Origin: Prionace glauca
Taxonomy: Eukaryota; Chordata; Chondrichthyes; Carcharhiniformes; Carcharhinidae
NCBI GenBank assembly: GCA_037974335.1
Contig: CM075756.1
Span: forward strand, 8,866,638 to 8,930,637
DNA length: 64,000 nucleotides
Direction: 5' to 3'
Every line of letters begins with the position of its first letter. Position 1 is the first letter of the stretch. The position numbers and the translations under genes are program-made. Below, piece by piece: positions 9,243 through 19,682 of the stretch. Below the pieces are notes generated by a model. The model was not told the origin of the DNA. It searched no databases and was given only the letters and a program-made list of their open reading frames with translations.

Positions 9243-11195
9243 GCATCATAAGAACATAAGAAATAGGAGCAGGAGTAGGCCATCTGGCCCTTCGAGCCTG
9301 CCCCGCCATTCAATAAGATCATGGCTGATCTGTCGTGGCTCAGCTCCACCTTCCCGCCCTCTCCCCATAACCCTTAATCCCTTCTCTTATCAAAAACCCA
9401 TCAACCCGTTTCTTAAAAATATTTAGCGAGGCAGCCTCCACCACTTCAACGGGCAGAGAATTCCACAGATTCACCACCCTTTGAGTGAAGAAGTTCCTCC
9501 TCAACTCTGTTCTAAACCGCCCCCCCCCCCTTTATCTTGAGGCTGTGCCCCCTAGTCCTACTATCCTTTCTGAGCAGGAAGAGTCTCTCCACCTCTATCC
9601 TATCCATCCCATTCATCATCTTATACGTCTCGATGAGATCTCCCCTCATTCTTCTAAACTCTAACGAGTACAAGCCTAATTTATTCAGCCTCTCCTCATA
9701 GCTCAACCCTCTCAACTCCGGCATCAGCTTAGTAAACCTTCTCTGCACTCCCTCCAAGGCCAAAATATCCTTGCATAAGTACGGCGCCCAAAACTGCACA
9801 CAGTACTCCAGCTGCAGCCTCACCAATGCCCTATACAGCTGCAGCAAGACCTCCCTACTTTTATATTCAATCCCCCTCGCTATGAAGGCCAGCATTCGCC
9901 TTCCTGACCACCAGCTGCACCTGCAAGCTGGGTTTTTGCGACTCATGCACAAGGACCCCGAGGTCCCTCTGCACCGTCGCCTGCTGCAGGTTTTCGCCCC
10001 GTAAGTAATAGTCCTTCCTACCATTCCTCCTACCAAAGTGGACTACCTCACACTTGCCAACATTAAATTCCATTTGCCATTTCCTGGCCCATTCGCCCAG
10101 CCTATCTAGATCCTTCTGCAGACTCTCTACACCCTCCGCACAATTTGCCTTTCCCCCAATCTTGGTGTCATCAGCAAATTTCGACACCCTGCACTCGGTT
10201 CCCTCCTCCAGATCATCTACATAAATGGTAAATAGCTGAGGCCCCAGCACCGACCCTTGGGGCACCCCACTAGTCACCAACCGCCAATCCGAATAGCACC
10301 CATTGACCCCCACTCTCTGCCTCCTATTTGACAACCAATCCTCTATCCACGCTAACACCCTATCCCCAACTCCATGTCCCCTGACCTTCTGCAATAACCT
10401 CTTGTGAGGTACCTTGTCAAACGCCTTCTGAAAATCCAGAAAGACCACATCCACCGGCTCTCCTCTATCCACTGCCCTAGACACATCCTCATAGAACTCC
10501 AGTAAATTTGTCAGACACGACTTCCCTTTAATGAAACCGTGTTGCGTCCGCCCTATCAAGCAATTCCCCTCAAGATGCCTTGCTATTTCCTCCTTAATGA
10601 CGGATTCTAACATTTTACCTACCACAGACGTTAAACTAATCGGCCTATAATTCCCCGCCTTTTGCCTGGCATCCTTCTTAAACAACGGCGTAACATTAGC
10701 CGTTTTCCAATCTTCCGGCACTTCCCCGGAATCCAGCGACGTCTGGAAAATAACCACCAAGGCATCCACTATCACCTCCGCCATTTCTTTCAGAACCCTC
10801 GGATGCATTCCATCCGGTCCTGGGGACTTGTCCACAATCAGCCCCTCCAGTCTGTCGAGCACCACCTCTCTAGTAACAGTAATGTCATTAAGACCCTCCA
10901 TTCCTGCCACCTTTCCATCGCTAACACCCGGCAAATTATTCACGTCCTCCTCCGTGAAGACAGAAACAAAAAAGTTATTCAAGACCTTAGCCATATCCCC
11001 ATCCCCTACCACTAGCTCCCCTTTCTCATCCTCTAAAGGACCAACATTCACCCTCTTCCTTTTTATATATTTATAAAACTCTTGCTATCCTTTTTTTATA
11101 TTAAGTGCTAGCCCAGCCTCATAGCTTCTCCTACCCTCCTCTATCAATTTCTTTGTCAATCTTTGTTGACATTTAAACCTTTCCCAATCCTTTTG
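9243..11195 (-). mobile_element. CR1-type LINE, the longest copy, RT domain largely open
   Basis: 5'-truncated non-LTR retrotransposon. The - strand frame of 9867-11051 encodes a CR1-clade reverse transcriptase: DKSPGPDGMHPRVLKEMAEV, KKDARQKAGNYRPISLTSV, FLDFQKAFDKVPHKRLLQKV, TSGVPQGSVLGPQLFTIYVD and SKFADDTKIGG (the F-A-D-D catalytic box). The C-terminal domain continues in another frame at 9512-10036. The 3' end at 9243 is the reverse of the TTCTTATG tail. The conserved RT frame suggests a younger insertion than its neighbours. The endonuclease domain is missing. Confidence 0.9.
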
Positions 11196-11660
11196 ATACA
11201 TTCAACGCTTTGGCATCAGCTACTTCCTGTGGTGATGAATTCCACAGGCTCACCCGCTGAAGAAATGTCTCCTCACCTCCGTCCTAAATGGTCTACCCCG
11301 AATCCTCAGACTGTGACCCCCTGATTCTGGACCACTCCACCATCGGGAACATCCTCCCTGCATCTAATCCTCTTCCACACTGTCTCCAATGAAAACATAG
11401 CTTTCTTTAAATAAGGAGGCCAAAACTATACATGGTATTCTAAATGTGGCCCCACTAGTAGTTTGTACCTTTGCAGCAACACCTCTTCAAACTAATACTC
11501 CAGCCCCTTTGAAGTAAAATCTAGCATTCAATTTGCCTTCTTATTACTTTCTGCATCTGTGTGCTTGCTTTCTGGGTTTCATGAACAATGATCCCCAAGT
11601 CCCTTTGTGCTGCAGCATACAGTCTTTCCCCATTTAATAATAATCCGCCTTCTCATTACT
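11196..11660 (-). mobile_element. CR1-type LINE fragment (second CR1 family)
   Basis: Contains CTACTTCCTGTGGTGATGAATTCC, ATGTCTCCTCACCTC, GGTCTACCCCGAATCCTCAG. Counterparts are at 25045-25690 and 36755-37070, each at the left end of a V unit, so the insertion predates the amplification. Confidence 0.7.
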
Positions 11661-12132
11661 TTTTTCAAAATGAACAATTTTACGCTTTACCAGGTCTGTA
11701 AAACTATCAGCATGGAGTTGACGGGTCGAGTTACTAAATTCGGTGTTGTGTGGGAAAAGGGATGTGTCAGTGAGTGCAGGAAATATTTTGAGAACAAAAG
11801 CAACTTCAGTGAAAACGATATGTTTAATTTCATTAATATACTTATTAATACTATATGTCCATGTGCGTATTAGTCTTTCTTGTTGTATATATTTTCTTTT
11901 CTTTTACATTAATAAGTACACTTCAATAATTGTTTACACAACGACTGCACTGGTTCCTCGCTGGATTGTACATTGTTCCTTACAATGAACCCAGCAGATA
12001 TACACCACCAATAGCCAGTGCTTCCTCCAGGGATTTGAGGCAGTCATGCAGTAACATCAGCGTTATTCATTACACTTTGCTTTCTGCGACTGGATTGCAG
12101 GGGGTGCGCTAGGACCATGTGTCTGAAACATC

Positions 12133-12316
12133 TTCGAGGCGACCAGGAGGCCATTCAACCCCTCTCGAGTCTGTTACACAGAGACAGGGGGAGGCCATTC
12201 AGTCCCACTCGAGGCTGTTACACAGGAACATGAGGTGGCCATTCAGCCGCACTAGAGAATGTTACACTGGAACAAGAGGAGGCCGTTCAGCCCCACTCGA
12301 GACTGTTACAGAGGAA
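12133..12316 (+). repeat. Minisatellite, ~4 units of 52-55 bp
   Basis: Unit of the form GAGGCCATTCAGCCCCACTCGAGGCTGTTACACAGGAACA. The longer counterpart in unit 3 is at 37475-37815; related arrays occur at 19150, 29765, 43280, 47570 and 62755. Confidence 0.85.
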
Positions 12317-12898
12317 GGGGGGGAGGGGGAGGGGGGGGGTGTCGGGGTGGGCATTTAGATATGATAATATGAAATTCATTGTGGAAAATTGCTATTCCAA
12401 GTGTGGTCAATTGCAATGAGGAATCACGGAAGCGAAATTTGGAAATAATCCTAATGTGCTTTTTGACGATGAGATTAAAACGCAGTTGTTAGATTATGAA
12501 TTGGTGAAAGAGAAAATTAAAAAAAAGTTACCTAGAATGTTAACAAGTCTGATGGGTCAAACTATCAGGAAATGCCGAACTTGTTCGTTTCCGTTGGAGA
12601 ATGAAGGTTGGCTGCTTCTTTGGAATTACGACTGAGAGGACTGAGCTGGGGAAAATCCAAGAGGGAATTCGAAATGAGCCTTATCCACAGAGCACTGAGA
12701 ATGTGGAGATCGGAGCCACCGAGTAGTTGAGTGAAATATTACCGATGTCTATAAGAGGAAGCTGTAGAACCGAATAGGAAAGCAATAGAAGAAAATATGG
12801 AGATAGAACAGCAAATTAAATAACAGAAATAAATGAAGAACGGGGAACAGAATGGGGAAGAGCTGCGGATTTTATAATCTGCTCTTCTTTACAACACA

Positions 12899-12919
12899 GA
12901 CAGCAGGGGGCGCGCTGGG
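12899..12919 (+). promoter_or_regulatory. CTCF-core-like element
   Basis: ACAGCAGGGGGCGCGCTGGG closely fits the recalled CTCF core CCASYAGRKGGCRS. It is followed by GGACCGCGAAACATG, shared with copies at 25826, 38379 and 44938. CTCF binding is inferred, not shown. Confidence 0.4.
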
Positions 12920-13321
12920 ACCGCGAAACATGTTTGGAACATGGTTCAATGGAATCAGCATTGAAAGGTTGCTTATGCAAACTGTCCTCATGATTTAACC
13001 ATTTTAGCTTAATGTTATTCTGACGAATCCACTTTGACTATGTCAAAAACGTCCTCCCTGACATTATCTGCCCAGGACTGAAATAAATCTTCCAGATGGA
13101 GTCTACTTGCGGTTGTCGACAACTAGAGTGCATCCCAGCTGCACTTAAGTAAAGGTTCGCTCTCCATCGCTCCTCCATATTATACGTTTATCTGCTTTAA
13201 ATGGAGCTGGATAACTAAACCCTTTGCAGCTCCGGAGTTCCTCACTTCCCATCAGTTAGAAAACATTCTCGTCTCTCTTCCTTGTGCTGAAAGTTGTGAT
13301 TTAGAATTTGTCCACGTGAAA

Positions 13322-13713
13322 CTCGGGGCAACTCAGTGGCACAGTGATTAGCACTGCTGCCTCACAGCGCCACAGACCCGCGTTCAATCCCCAGCTTGGG
13401 TCGCTGGCTGTGTGGACTTTGCACGTTTTCCCCGTGCCTGCGAGGGTTCGAAAGGAAATTACAGCGCAGGAACATTTCTTCTCTTGCCTCTCTCAGCATT
13501 CTGGTTCTCAGTGTTTCCTCCGGTTTCCTTTGACAGCCCAAAGATGTGCGGGTTAGGTGCATTGGCCGTGCTAAATTGCCGCTACTGTCAGGAGGATTAG
13601 CAGGATAAATGCATGGGGTTGAGGGAATAGAGCCTGGGTGGGATTGTGGTCGGTACAGACTCGATGGGCCAAACGGCCTTCTTCTGTACTGTGTTGGACT
13701 TCTATCATAAACT
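13322..13713 (+). repeat. HE1-type SINE, B tail, with internal insertion
   Basis: Head CAGTGGCACAGTGATTAGCACTGC and B tail TGGGCCAAACGGCC...TTCTGTACTGTG. Between about 13445 and 13505 the body is replaced by GAAAGGAAATTACAGCGCAGGAAC, a CR1-like 3' word. SINEs at the same place precede the V at 27.3 and 39.3 kb. Confidence 0.8.
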
Positions 13714-13794
13714 GCAGTTGTCACTCCTTTGCCCACTCGCTTCCTCTGTCACCGGCCCCAAGTACCCTCCTCTTCTTATTGGCTCCACTAACAG

Positions 13795-13886
13795 CCAATC
13801 ATTTCCATCAGCGAGGGTGGGCCGGGTGTACACTTGCACCATCTATTGCACCATTAGGCCTCAATGATCTAAAAAGGAGACGGATT
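13795..13886 (+). promoter_or_regulatory. V1 promoter region
   Basis: CCAATC at 13795-13800 and TCAATGATCTAAAAAGGAG-CGGATT at 13861-13885, about 89 bp before the leader ATG. The same two elements occur upstream of the other V segments. Confidence 0.55.
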
Positions 13887-13949
13887 GACTCGCGCCAAGA
13901 TAGTTCTCTCCTGTTTTCACTCATTTCCCTACTACAAGACAAGTAAAGG

Positions 13950-14418
13950 ATGTACCTGTTGCTGAGTCTGCTGATTTTATTTCAATGTGAGTGTTTTTTC
14001 AGTATACCTGTTTTGCTACCTTGCACCTTTGTCTTTCGTCTTTCCAATTGCCTCTTTCATTCCCCCCTTTTCCATAACAATATTCAGTTCCTTGATCTCT
14101 TCCTTTCCTGATTTCTTCCCCAGAGGTGAACTCGAAGACAGTCCATCAGACTCCCCCAGTTGTTTCCAAGAATCTTGGCGAGAAAGTGGAGTTGGAATGC
14201 ACTGTGGAAGGAACCAGTACTGGCGAGATGTACTGGTACAGACAATACCCGGGGAGGAGGCTGGAGTTGATGTTTTATTCTGCAGTTGCAACAAGTGTGA
14301 ATCCGCAGGGGACGGTGGACAGTTTCTCCGCCGAGCGACCGAGAGGCTCTGAGTTCAACCTGTGTCCTCCAGCCTGCGGGTGAATCACTCGGCCGTGTAT
14401 TATTGTGCCTGGAGTTTT
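13950..14418 (+). pseudogene. V1: TCR beta V segment, TRBV30-like (lineage A), pseudogene
   Basis: Leader exon 13950-13986 (37 nt, MYLLLSLLILFQ, donor GTGAGT) and V exon 14124-14418. The V exon shows VNSKTVHQTPP, the first cysteine in ELECTVEG, MYWYRQYPG, FSAERP and YYCAWS, a normal V-type immunoglobulin domain. Two lesions disable it. The exon begins AG after the acceptor, so the leader's split T makes a TAG codon at the junction where sisters have TAT, TAC or TGT. The V exon is also 295 nt, one less than the 296 of its sisters, with the loss near 14362 just before the last framework. The RSS is still recognisable. It is the lineage A member of unit 1; sisters at 27.3 and 39.3 kb are intact. 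Confidence 0.85.
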
Positions 14419-14457
14419 CACAGAGACTCAGAGAGATGGAGCAGTTCAACAAAAAAC
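14419..14457 (+). other. 23-RSS of V1
   Basis: Heptamer CACAGAG (14419-14425, one change from CACAGTG), 23-bp spacer, nonamer ACAAAAAAC (14449-14457). The spacer is the shared ACTCAGAGAGATGG...TTCA. Confidence 0.8.
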
Positions 14458-15310
14458 CCAAAGGCAGCAGGAAGCAGCTGTGAATGAGAAAACTGCTCAC
14501 TTTCTGTCGCGGTTCATTTTACAGATAAAACGTTTTAGGCAGACTAAGGCGTATTAGCTGTGGAGACATCTGTTGGATGCTCAACTATTTGCATGACTCA
14601 TAACAGAACTGAGAGATTACAACTAACAGGGAAGTCTGAACAGACTGGATGTGTTTCCTTTAGAAAATAGACAGCTCGGCAGATTAAATTAATGCCTTTC
14701 AATGATATGAACCGTTCCATGGAGTCACCTGAAAGATTATGCTCCCGCTGTGTGGGAGATGAAAACCGGAGACCACCCGCAAACAGAAGCAGTAATTACT
14801 CTGACAAGAAACTGAGAAGAAATATAAGTAAGAGAAATGATAAATAAGGGAGATTCCACCTGAGTGAGACAGAGATCAAGCAAGTAGAAGTGAGAATGTG
14901 GTTCAAAGTGGGAGTTCAGAGCATGGGAGAAAGAGGTTCTCTTTTGCTTTGTAACTTTCTCCGCCCTCAGGAGGTGGTCTTACCCTGCTGGAGGAGAAGG
15001 AGCTTCTTATCCGGTGAATATTTCAGCTACCCTGAATAAGCGTGAAGGTCACAATAAACTCCTATAAATAAAAACAGGAAATGCTGGAAAAACTGAGCAC
15101 ATCTGGTAGCAGCTGTGGAGAGAGAAAATGATGTCCATAAGACTCTTCATCACTGCTAAAGAGAGGGAGAACTATGATGGATTAAAAAGTATACGGGGGA
15201 GTGGGGGGTGCACCGGAGCAGAGTAGATTGAGAGTAATTGGTGAGTTGGGAAAGATTGTAACAAAGTTGTGTCGGACATGAGAGAGAGGAAGTGTAAATG
15301 AAGGCATGAT
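14458..15310. repeat. Lineage A downstream flank
   Basis: Homologous to 27865-28720 and 39858-40760 (blocks such as AGAAAGAGGTTCTCTTTTGC and CCCTGCTGGAGGAGAAGG). At 15060-15170 lies a diverged repeat AAATGCTGGAAAAACTGAG...CTGTGGAGAGAG. No gene seen. Confidence 0.65.
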
Positions 15311-15311
15311 T

Positions 15312-16060
15312 TTAATTTGGTTTATTATTGTCACATGTATTAGTATACAGTGAAAAGTATTGTTTCTTGCACACTATACAAGCATACCGTTTATAGAGAA
15401 GGAAACGAGAGAGTGCAGGGTGTAGTGTTACAGTCATAGCTAGGGCGTAGAGAAAATTTAACTTAATGATTGTAGGCTCCTGGGAAGAAGCTGTTCATGA
15501 GTTGGTTGGTATGTGACCTTAGATCTTTGTATCTTTTACTCGATGGAAGAAGATAGAAGAGAGGGCGGCACTACTAGTACAGTAGTACTACTGGCACTGC
15601 TGCCTCACAGCGCCAGGGACACGGGCTGGATTCCTGGCTTGGGTCACTGTCTGTGTGGAGTTTGCACGTTCTCCCCGTGTCTGCATGGGTTTCTTCCGGG
15701 TGCTCTGGTTTCCTTTCCCATTCGTAAAAATGTGCTGGTTAGATGCATTGACCCGAACAGGCGCCGGACAGTGGCGACTAGGGGGATTTCACAGCAACTT
15801 CATTGCCGTGTTAATGTAAAGCTAACTTGTAACTAATAAATAAACTTTAGAATGTCTGGGGTCGTTAATTGTGCTGGCTGCTTTGCTGAGGCAGTGGGAA
15901 GTGTAGACAGAGTCAATGGATGAGAGGTTAGTTTGCGTGATGGATTGGGCTACATTCACCACCTTTTGTAGTTTCTTTCGGTCTTGGGCAGACCACGAGC
16001 TGTGACACAACCAGAAAGAATGTTTTCTATGGTGCATCCATAGATGCACAATAGAAACGC
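15312..16060 (-). mobile_element. L2-like LINE 3' end, split by an HE1 SINE
   Basis: The + strand shows the reversed tail (TTTATTATTGTCACATGTAT, ATACAGTGAAAAGTATTG). The - strand encodes AQDRKKLQKVVNVAQSITQT and LSSIDSVYTSHCLSKAAS, a LINE ORF2 C-terminus. A SINE (15572-15849) interrupts it. Assignment to L2 is from recalled similarity. Confidence 0.65.
15572..15849 (+). repeat. HE1-type SINE, A tail
   Basis: Head degraded (ACTACTGGCACTGCTGCCTCAC), good body, A-type tail (GCGCCGGACAGTGGCGACTAGGG to AATAAATAAACTTTAG). Inserted in an L2-like LINE. The related L2 copies in units 2 and 3 lack it. Confidence 0.85.
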
Positions 16061-16224
16061 ACTATAGAATGTGCTGAAAGTGATATAAAAGTAAGATATT
16101 GAATGTGTTAAAACAAAGGCCAGTGCTGAATGAAAACTAAACCAAGCAAGGAGGGGGAGTTATTTTGAGACAGAAACAGGTTGGATAAAATAGGGGGTCA
16201 AGATGGAGGAGAAAGATCACAGTC

Positions 16225-16600
16225 TGAAGTTGTTGAACTCAGTGTTGTAATGTTTCCAATTGGAAGATGAGGAACTGAAGCTCCAGTTTGCATTGGGCTT
16301 CACCGAAACTTTTCAGCTGGTCAAAGATGGACATGTGGGCTTGAGAGAAAGGTGCTGAGTTCAAATGGCAATCAACATGAAACTGGGAGTGGTGAGCTAA
16401 GCGGAACTGTTTCACAAAGCGATCACTGCAGTTATTTCCCAATGTAAAGTGGACCACATCACCAGCAGCAAATACATTAGGCCAAATTGAGGAGGCGCTT
16501 GTGAAATGCTGCTTCAACTGAAAGGAGTGTTCGGGGCCTCAAATGGTGAGGAGAGAGGAAGTAAAGGTGCAGGTGTTGCATCTACTGCGTCTGCAAGGAA
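16225..16600 (-). mobile_element. Penelope-like element, C-terminal GIY-YIG tail fragment
   Basis: The - strand encodes QFRLAHHSQFHVDCHLNSA, FSQAHMSIFDQLKSFGEA and QCKLELQFLIFQLETLQ. This matches the conserved end of a Penelope-like retroelement after the YIGET and DRFxEH motifs. Those motifs are degraded here. A sister copy is at 41395-41790, so insertion predates the unit duplication. Confidence 0.6.
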
Positions 16601-16764
16601 ACTAGTAAATTGAGTGGCTGCTAAGTGTTCAGTGTAAGGGATAGTGTGAGCAAGCAGCTTCTGGAATAAGGGAGATTTAGTACCAACATTATAAGATCGT
16701 ACAAGTAATCCAAGTAAAGTTAAGAAATGTCAGGTCAGCTCATCGAGTTGGGTGCCTGTCATAT

Positions 16765-17107
16765 AGAACATAGAACCCTACAGTGCAGAAACAGGCCCTT
16801 CGGCCCATCGAGTCTGCACCGAACACAATCCCACCCAGACCCTATCCCCATATCCCTACACATTTACCTGCTAATCCCTCTAACCTACACATCCCAGGAC
16901 ACTAAGGGGCAATTTTAGCATAGCCAATGAACCTAACCCGCACATCTTTGGACTGTGGGAGGAAACCGGAGCACCCGGAGAAAACCCACGCAGACACGAG
17001 GAGAATGTGCAAACTCCACACAGGCAGTGACCCGAGCCGGGAATCGAACCCAGGACCCTGGAGCTGTGAAGCAGCAGTGCTAACCACTGTGCTACCGTGC
17101 CGCCCCA
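16765..17107 (-). repeat. HE1-type SINE, B tail, full length
   Basis: Reads from the reversed B tail (CCTACAGTGCAGAAACAGGCC, CCATCGAGTCTGCACC) to the reversed head (GCTAACCACTGTGCTACCGTGCCGCC). Low divergence from the consensus. It interrupts GGGTGCCTGTC...ACTTTGTG, which is uninterrupted in unit 3 (42270), so it entered after the duplication. Confidence 0.9.
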
Positions 17108-17151
17108 TATACTTTGTGTAAGGTCATGGACACCAGCAGTGTCCCAGATGA

Positions 17152-18020
17152 CCATTCGGATTTGTCTCCATTAAACTGTATCTGCCACTCCTTTGCCCAC
17201 TCACTGCAACACCGCTTAGTATGGCTACTGTGCTGCCCAAGAAAGTACAAATGGTCATGAATGTAGCTTAGTCCACCATGAAAACCAGCCTCCCATCCAT
17301 TGACTCTATCTACACTTCCCGCTGCCTCAGAAAATCAGCCAGCATAATCAAGGACCCCACACACCCTGAAAATACTCTTCTCCACCTTCTCCTTCGGGAA
17401 AATGATATAACAGTCTGAAAACACACACAAACTGACTCAAAAACAGCTTCTTCCAAGCTGTCACCAGAAGTTAAATTCTCCCACCTTATATTAAGTTGAT
17501 CTTTCTCTACACCCTAGCTGTGACTGTAACAATACATTCATCAACCTCTCTTTTGCTTCTGGAACAAAGAAAAATACAGCACAGGAACAGGCTTTTCGGT
17601 CTCCAAGCCTGTGCTGATCACGATGCCCTAACTAAGCTAAAAAATGCTTCTGCCCTTACTCAGTCTGTATCTCTCTATGCCGTCCTTATTCATACACCCA
17701 GCCAGATGTCTCTTAAATGTTACTGTTGTTAATCCTTCCACCACCTCCTGTGGCAGCACATTCCAGGCGTTCACCACTCTCTGCGTGGAAAACTTACCAC
17801 ACATATTTCCCTTAAACTTTCCCCCTCTCACTTTGAACCTGTACTACCTTGTAATTGATGCTTCCACCCTGGAACAAAACACCCTCTGATTATCCATCCT
17901 ATCCATGCCTCAAAGAGGCATATGTACTCAGCGATCGGTGTGTTTTTGTCTGTATAGCGCGCAAGAAACAACTTTTCACTGTATCCCGGTTCAATGGACA
18001 ATAATAAACCAAATCAATTA
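17152..18020 (+). mobile_element. L2-like LINE 3' part, split by a CR1
   Basis: Begins CGGATTTGTCTCCATTAAACTG, carries TTGACTCTATCTACACTTCCCGC and ends with the AATAATAAACCAAATCAAT tail. A - strand CR1 (17565-17880) sits inside it. The same nested arrangement recurs at 45566-46400, so it is older than the unit duplication. Confidence 0.7.
17565..17880 (-). mobile_element. CR1-type LINE 3' fragment nested in L2
   Basis: + strand starts ACAGCACAGGAACAGGCTTTTC; the - strand encodes RGGKFKGNMCGKFSTQRVVN and AWNVLPQEVVEG. Sister at 45968-46270. Confidence 0.7.
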
Positions 18021-18255
18021 ATCTCCTACGGCTGGCCCCCTGCCTCATGTTCGCAGAGCTGGAGAACTTATTCCTTTACAGCTCCGTGGTTCCGCGCTTC
18101 TCACCAGTTAGAAAATATTCTCATCTCTCTTTCTTATGCTGAAAGTTGTGATCTAGGATTTGATGACGTTAAACTGCAGCTGCCCCTCCTTTACCACCCT
18201 CTTCCTCTGTCACCATTCCCTGGAAACCTTCTGTTCTTACCGGCTCCACTTACAG

Positions 18256-18325
18256 CCAATCATTTCCACCAGCCAGTGAGGGCCTTATTCCATCTTGCCC
18301 TCAATGATCTAAAAGGAGACGGATT
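18256..18325 (+). promoter_or_regulatory. V2 promoter region
   Basis: CCAATC at 18256-18261 and TCAATGATCTAAAAGGAG-CGGATT at 18301-18324, 99 bp before the ATG. Intact although the gene is dead. Confidence 0.55.
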
Positions 18326-18399
18326 CACTCGCACAAGTAGATCTGTTCTCTCCTTTTTTCACTCATTCCCCTGCTAAAAGACAAGGCTAAAGTAAAAAT

Positions 18400-18891
18400 A
18401 TGTATCTGTTATTGAGCCTCGTGATTTTATTTCGGTGTAAGTTTTTGTTTTAAGAACAATATCTCACCTTTACATTCTCTTGGTTCTTTCATATTTGATT
18501 TCTTTCCTTCTCACCTTCTCCATAATGTTTCTGTTTACTGACCTCCTTCTCTCCCGATTTCATCTCCAGATGTGAACTCAGAGACAGTCCATCAGATTCC
18601 CCCAGCTGTTTCCAAATATCTTGGAGGCAGAGTGGAGTTGGAATGCACTGTGGAGGGAGCTAGTAGTGGATACATGTACTGGTACAGGTAATCTCCGGGG
18701 AGGGTACTGCGGCTGATGTTTTACTCCAGCATTGCAAATCATGTCGGCCCACAGAGGACGGTGGACGGTTTCACTGCGAAGCGACCGAGTGGCTCCGAGT
18801 TCAACCTGGAGTCCTCCGGCCTGCGGGTGAATCACTCGGCCGTGTATTACTGCGCCTGGAGTCAGAGAGATGGACCAGTTCAACAAAAACC
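18400..18891 (+). pseudogene. V2: TCR beta V segment, TRBV30-like (lineage C), pseudogene
   Basis: Leader exon 18400-18436 (MYLLLSLVILFR, donor GTAAGT) and V exon from 18570. The domain is recognisable: VNSETVHQIPP, LECTVEGASSGYMYWYR, FTAKRPSG, NHSAVYYCAWS. Two lesions are visible. TAA at 18689-18691 replaces the CAA glutamine of WYRQ. About 13 bp that should hold the RSS heptamer are missing after the CAWS codons (18862), while the nonamer ACAAAAACC remains at 18883-18891. It could therefore neither be joined nor translated. The closest relative is the other lineage C relic at 46.8 kb. Confidence 0.85.
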
Positions 18892-19682
18892 CCAAAGGCC
18901 GCAGGAAACACCTGTGAATGAAAACACGAATGCTGCTTTAGTCCGTTTTAGTTTTTGATGAGGGATGCTGTACAGCAGTGGGTGATTAGATATTGAGACA
19001 CTGAAAAAGTTGCAAAGAACTGCGATTAGCAATCTCAAAAACACATACATTTTGTTCCCTGATTACGTGTTGTTTCTCCACAGGTACAGCTGAGGGAACT
19101 GCAGTACGATGGAACAAACAATTGCCTAAAATAAGGCATTTACCCAAAACAAAGGGTAGAACAAACCCCTCGATCCTGTTCCATAGGAACAAGAAGAGTC
19201 TACACAGCCCCTCAAGCCTGTTACAAAGGGACATGCAGAGGTCATTCAGCCGCCCAGTCATATTACACAGGAGAAGGAAGTGGCCATCCATTCCTCAAGC
19301 TGTTGAATAGGAAGAGACCCTTCGGTCCATCGAATTTGCGTTATCCAGTTGCATCATAGTTGTTCTTTATATTTAACTGCGTTAGGTCCATATGCCTCAA
19401 CATTTTTACCCGACAAAAAAGCTATGAATATTAGTACCTAAGTTTCTAATTGACACTCATCTTCAGCCTTTGGGACAGAACCCTGATTTCCAGATTTATT
19501 TGTGGGAAGAATTGTTTCGTGACATCACCCAGGCTCTATGGTTAAAGTTCTCCAGTCTTGTTCTCGGGTTTCTCAAACCGGAGAATATAGTTCCTCTCTA
19601 TGTTGCCTATCAAATCCTTGTATTCAAATCGAGCAGTTCATCATTGAATCTTCTGTAATGAAGTTAACGAACGTCAAGTGTC
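18892..19682. repeat. Lineage C downstream flank with minisatellite
   Basis: Homologous to 47290-48110 (for example GGAACAAACAATTGCC, CAAGAAGAGTCTAC, TTGCCTATCAAATCCTTGTAT). Degenerate CATTCAGCC / CTGTTACA minisatellite units lie at 19150-19330. No gene. Confidence 0.65.

Larger units (their letters stand above)
11661..13320. repeat. Unit-1 left flank, homologous to 25690-26790 and 37010-38810
   Basis: Shares long blocks with the DNA before the V segments at 27.3 and 39.3 kb, for example GTTACCTAGAATGTTAACA and ATCAGGAAATGCCGAACTT (also 37988-38045). No gene. It contains a minisatellite (12133-12316), an ancient CR1 C-terminal remnant (about 12650-12780) and a CTCF-like word (12899). Confidence 0.75.

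Noticed and set aside
9867-11051. Longest open frame (394 residues) as a possible host gene
   Set aside because: It carries CR1-clade reverse transcriptase motifs and lacks the endonuclease; it is a truncated LINE.
12119-12358. Repetitive open frame with PLESVTQ-type repeats (also 37472-37828)
   Set aside because: Minisatellite whose unit length is not a fixed multiple of three and which has no start context.
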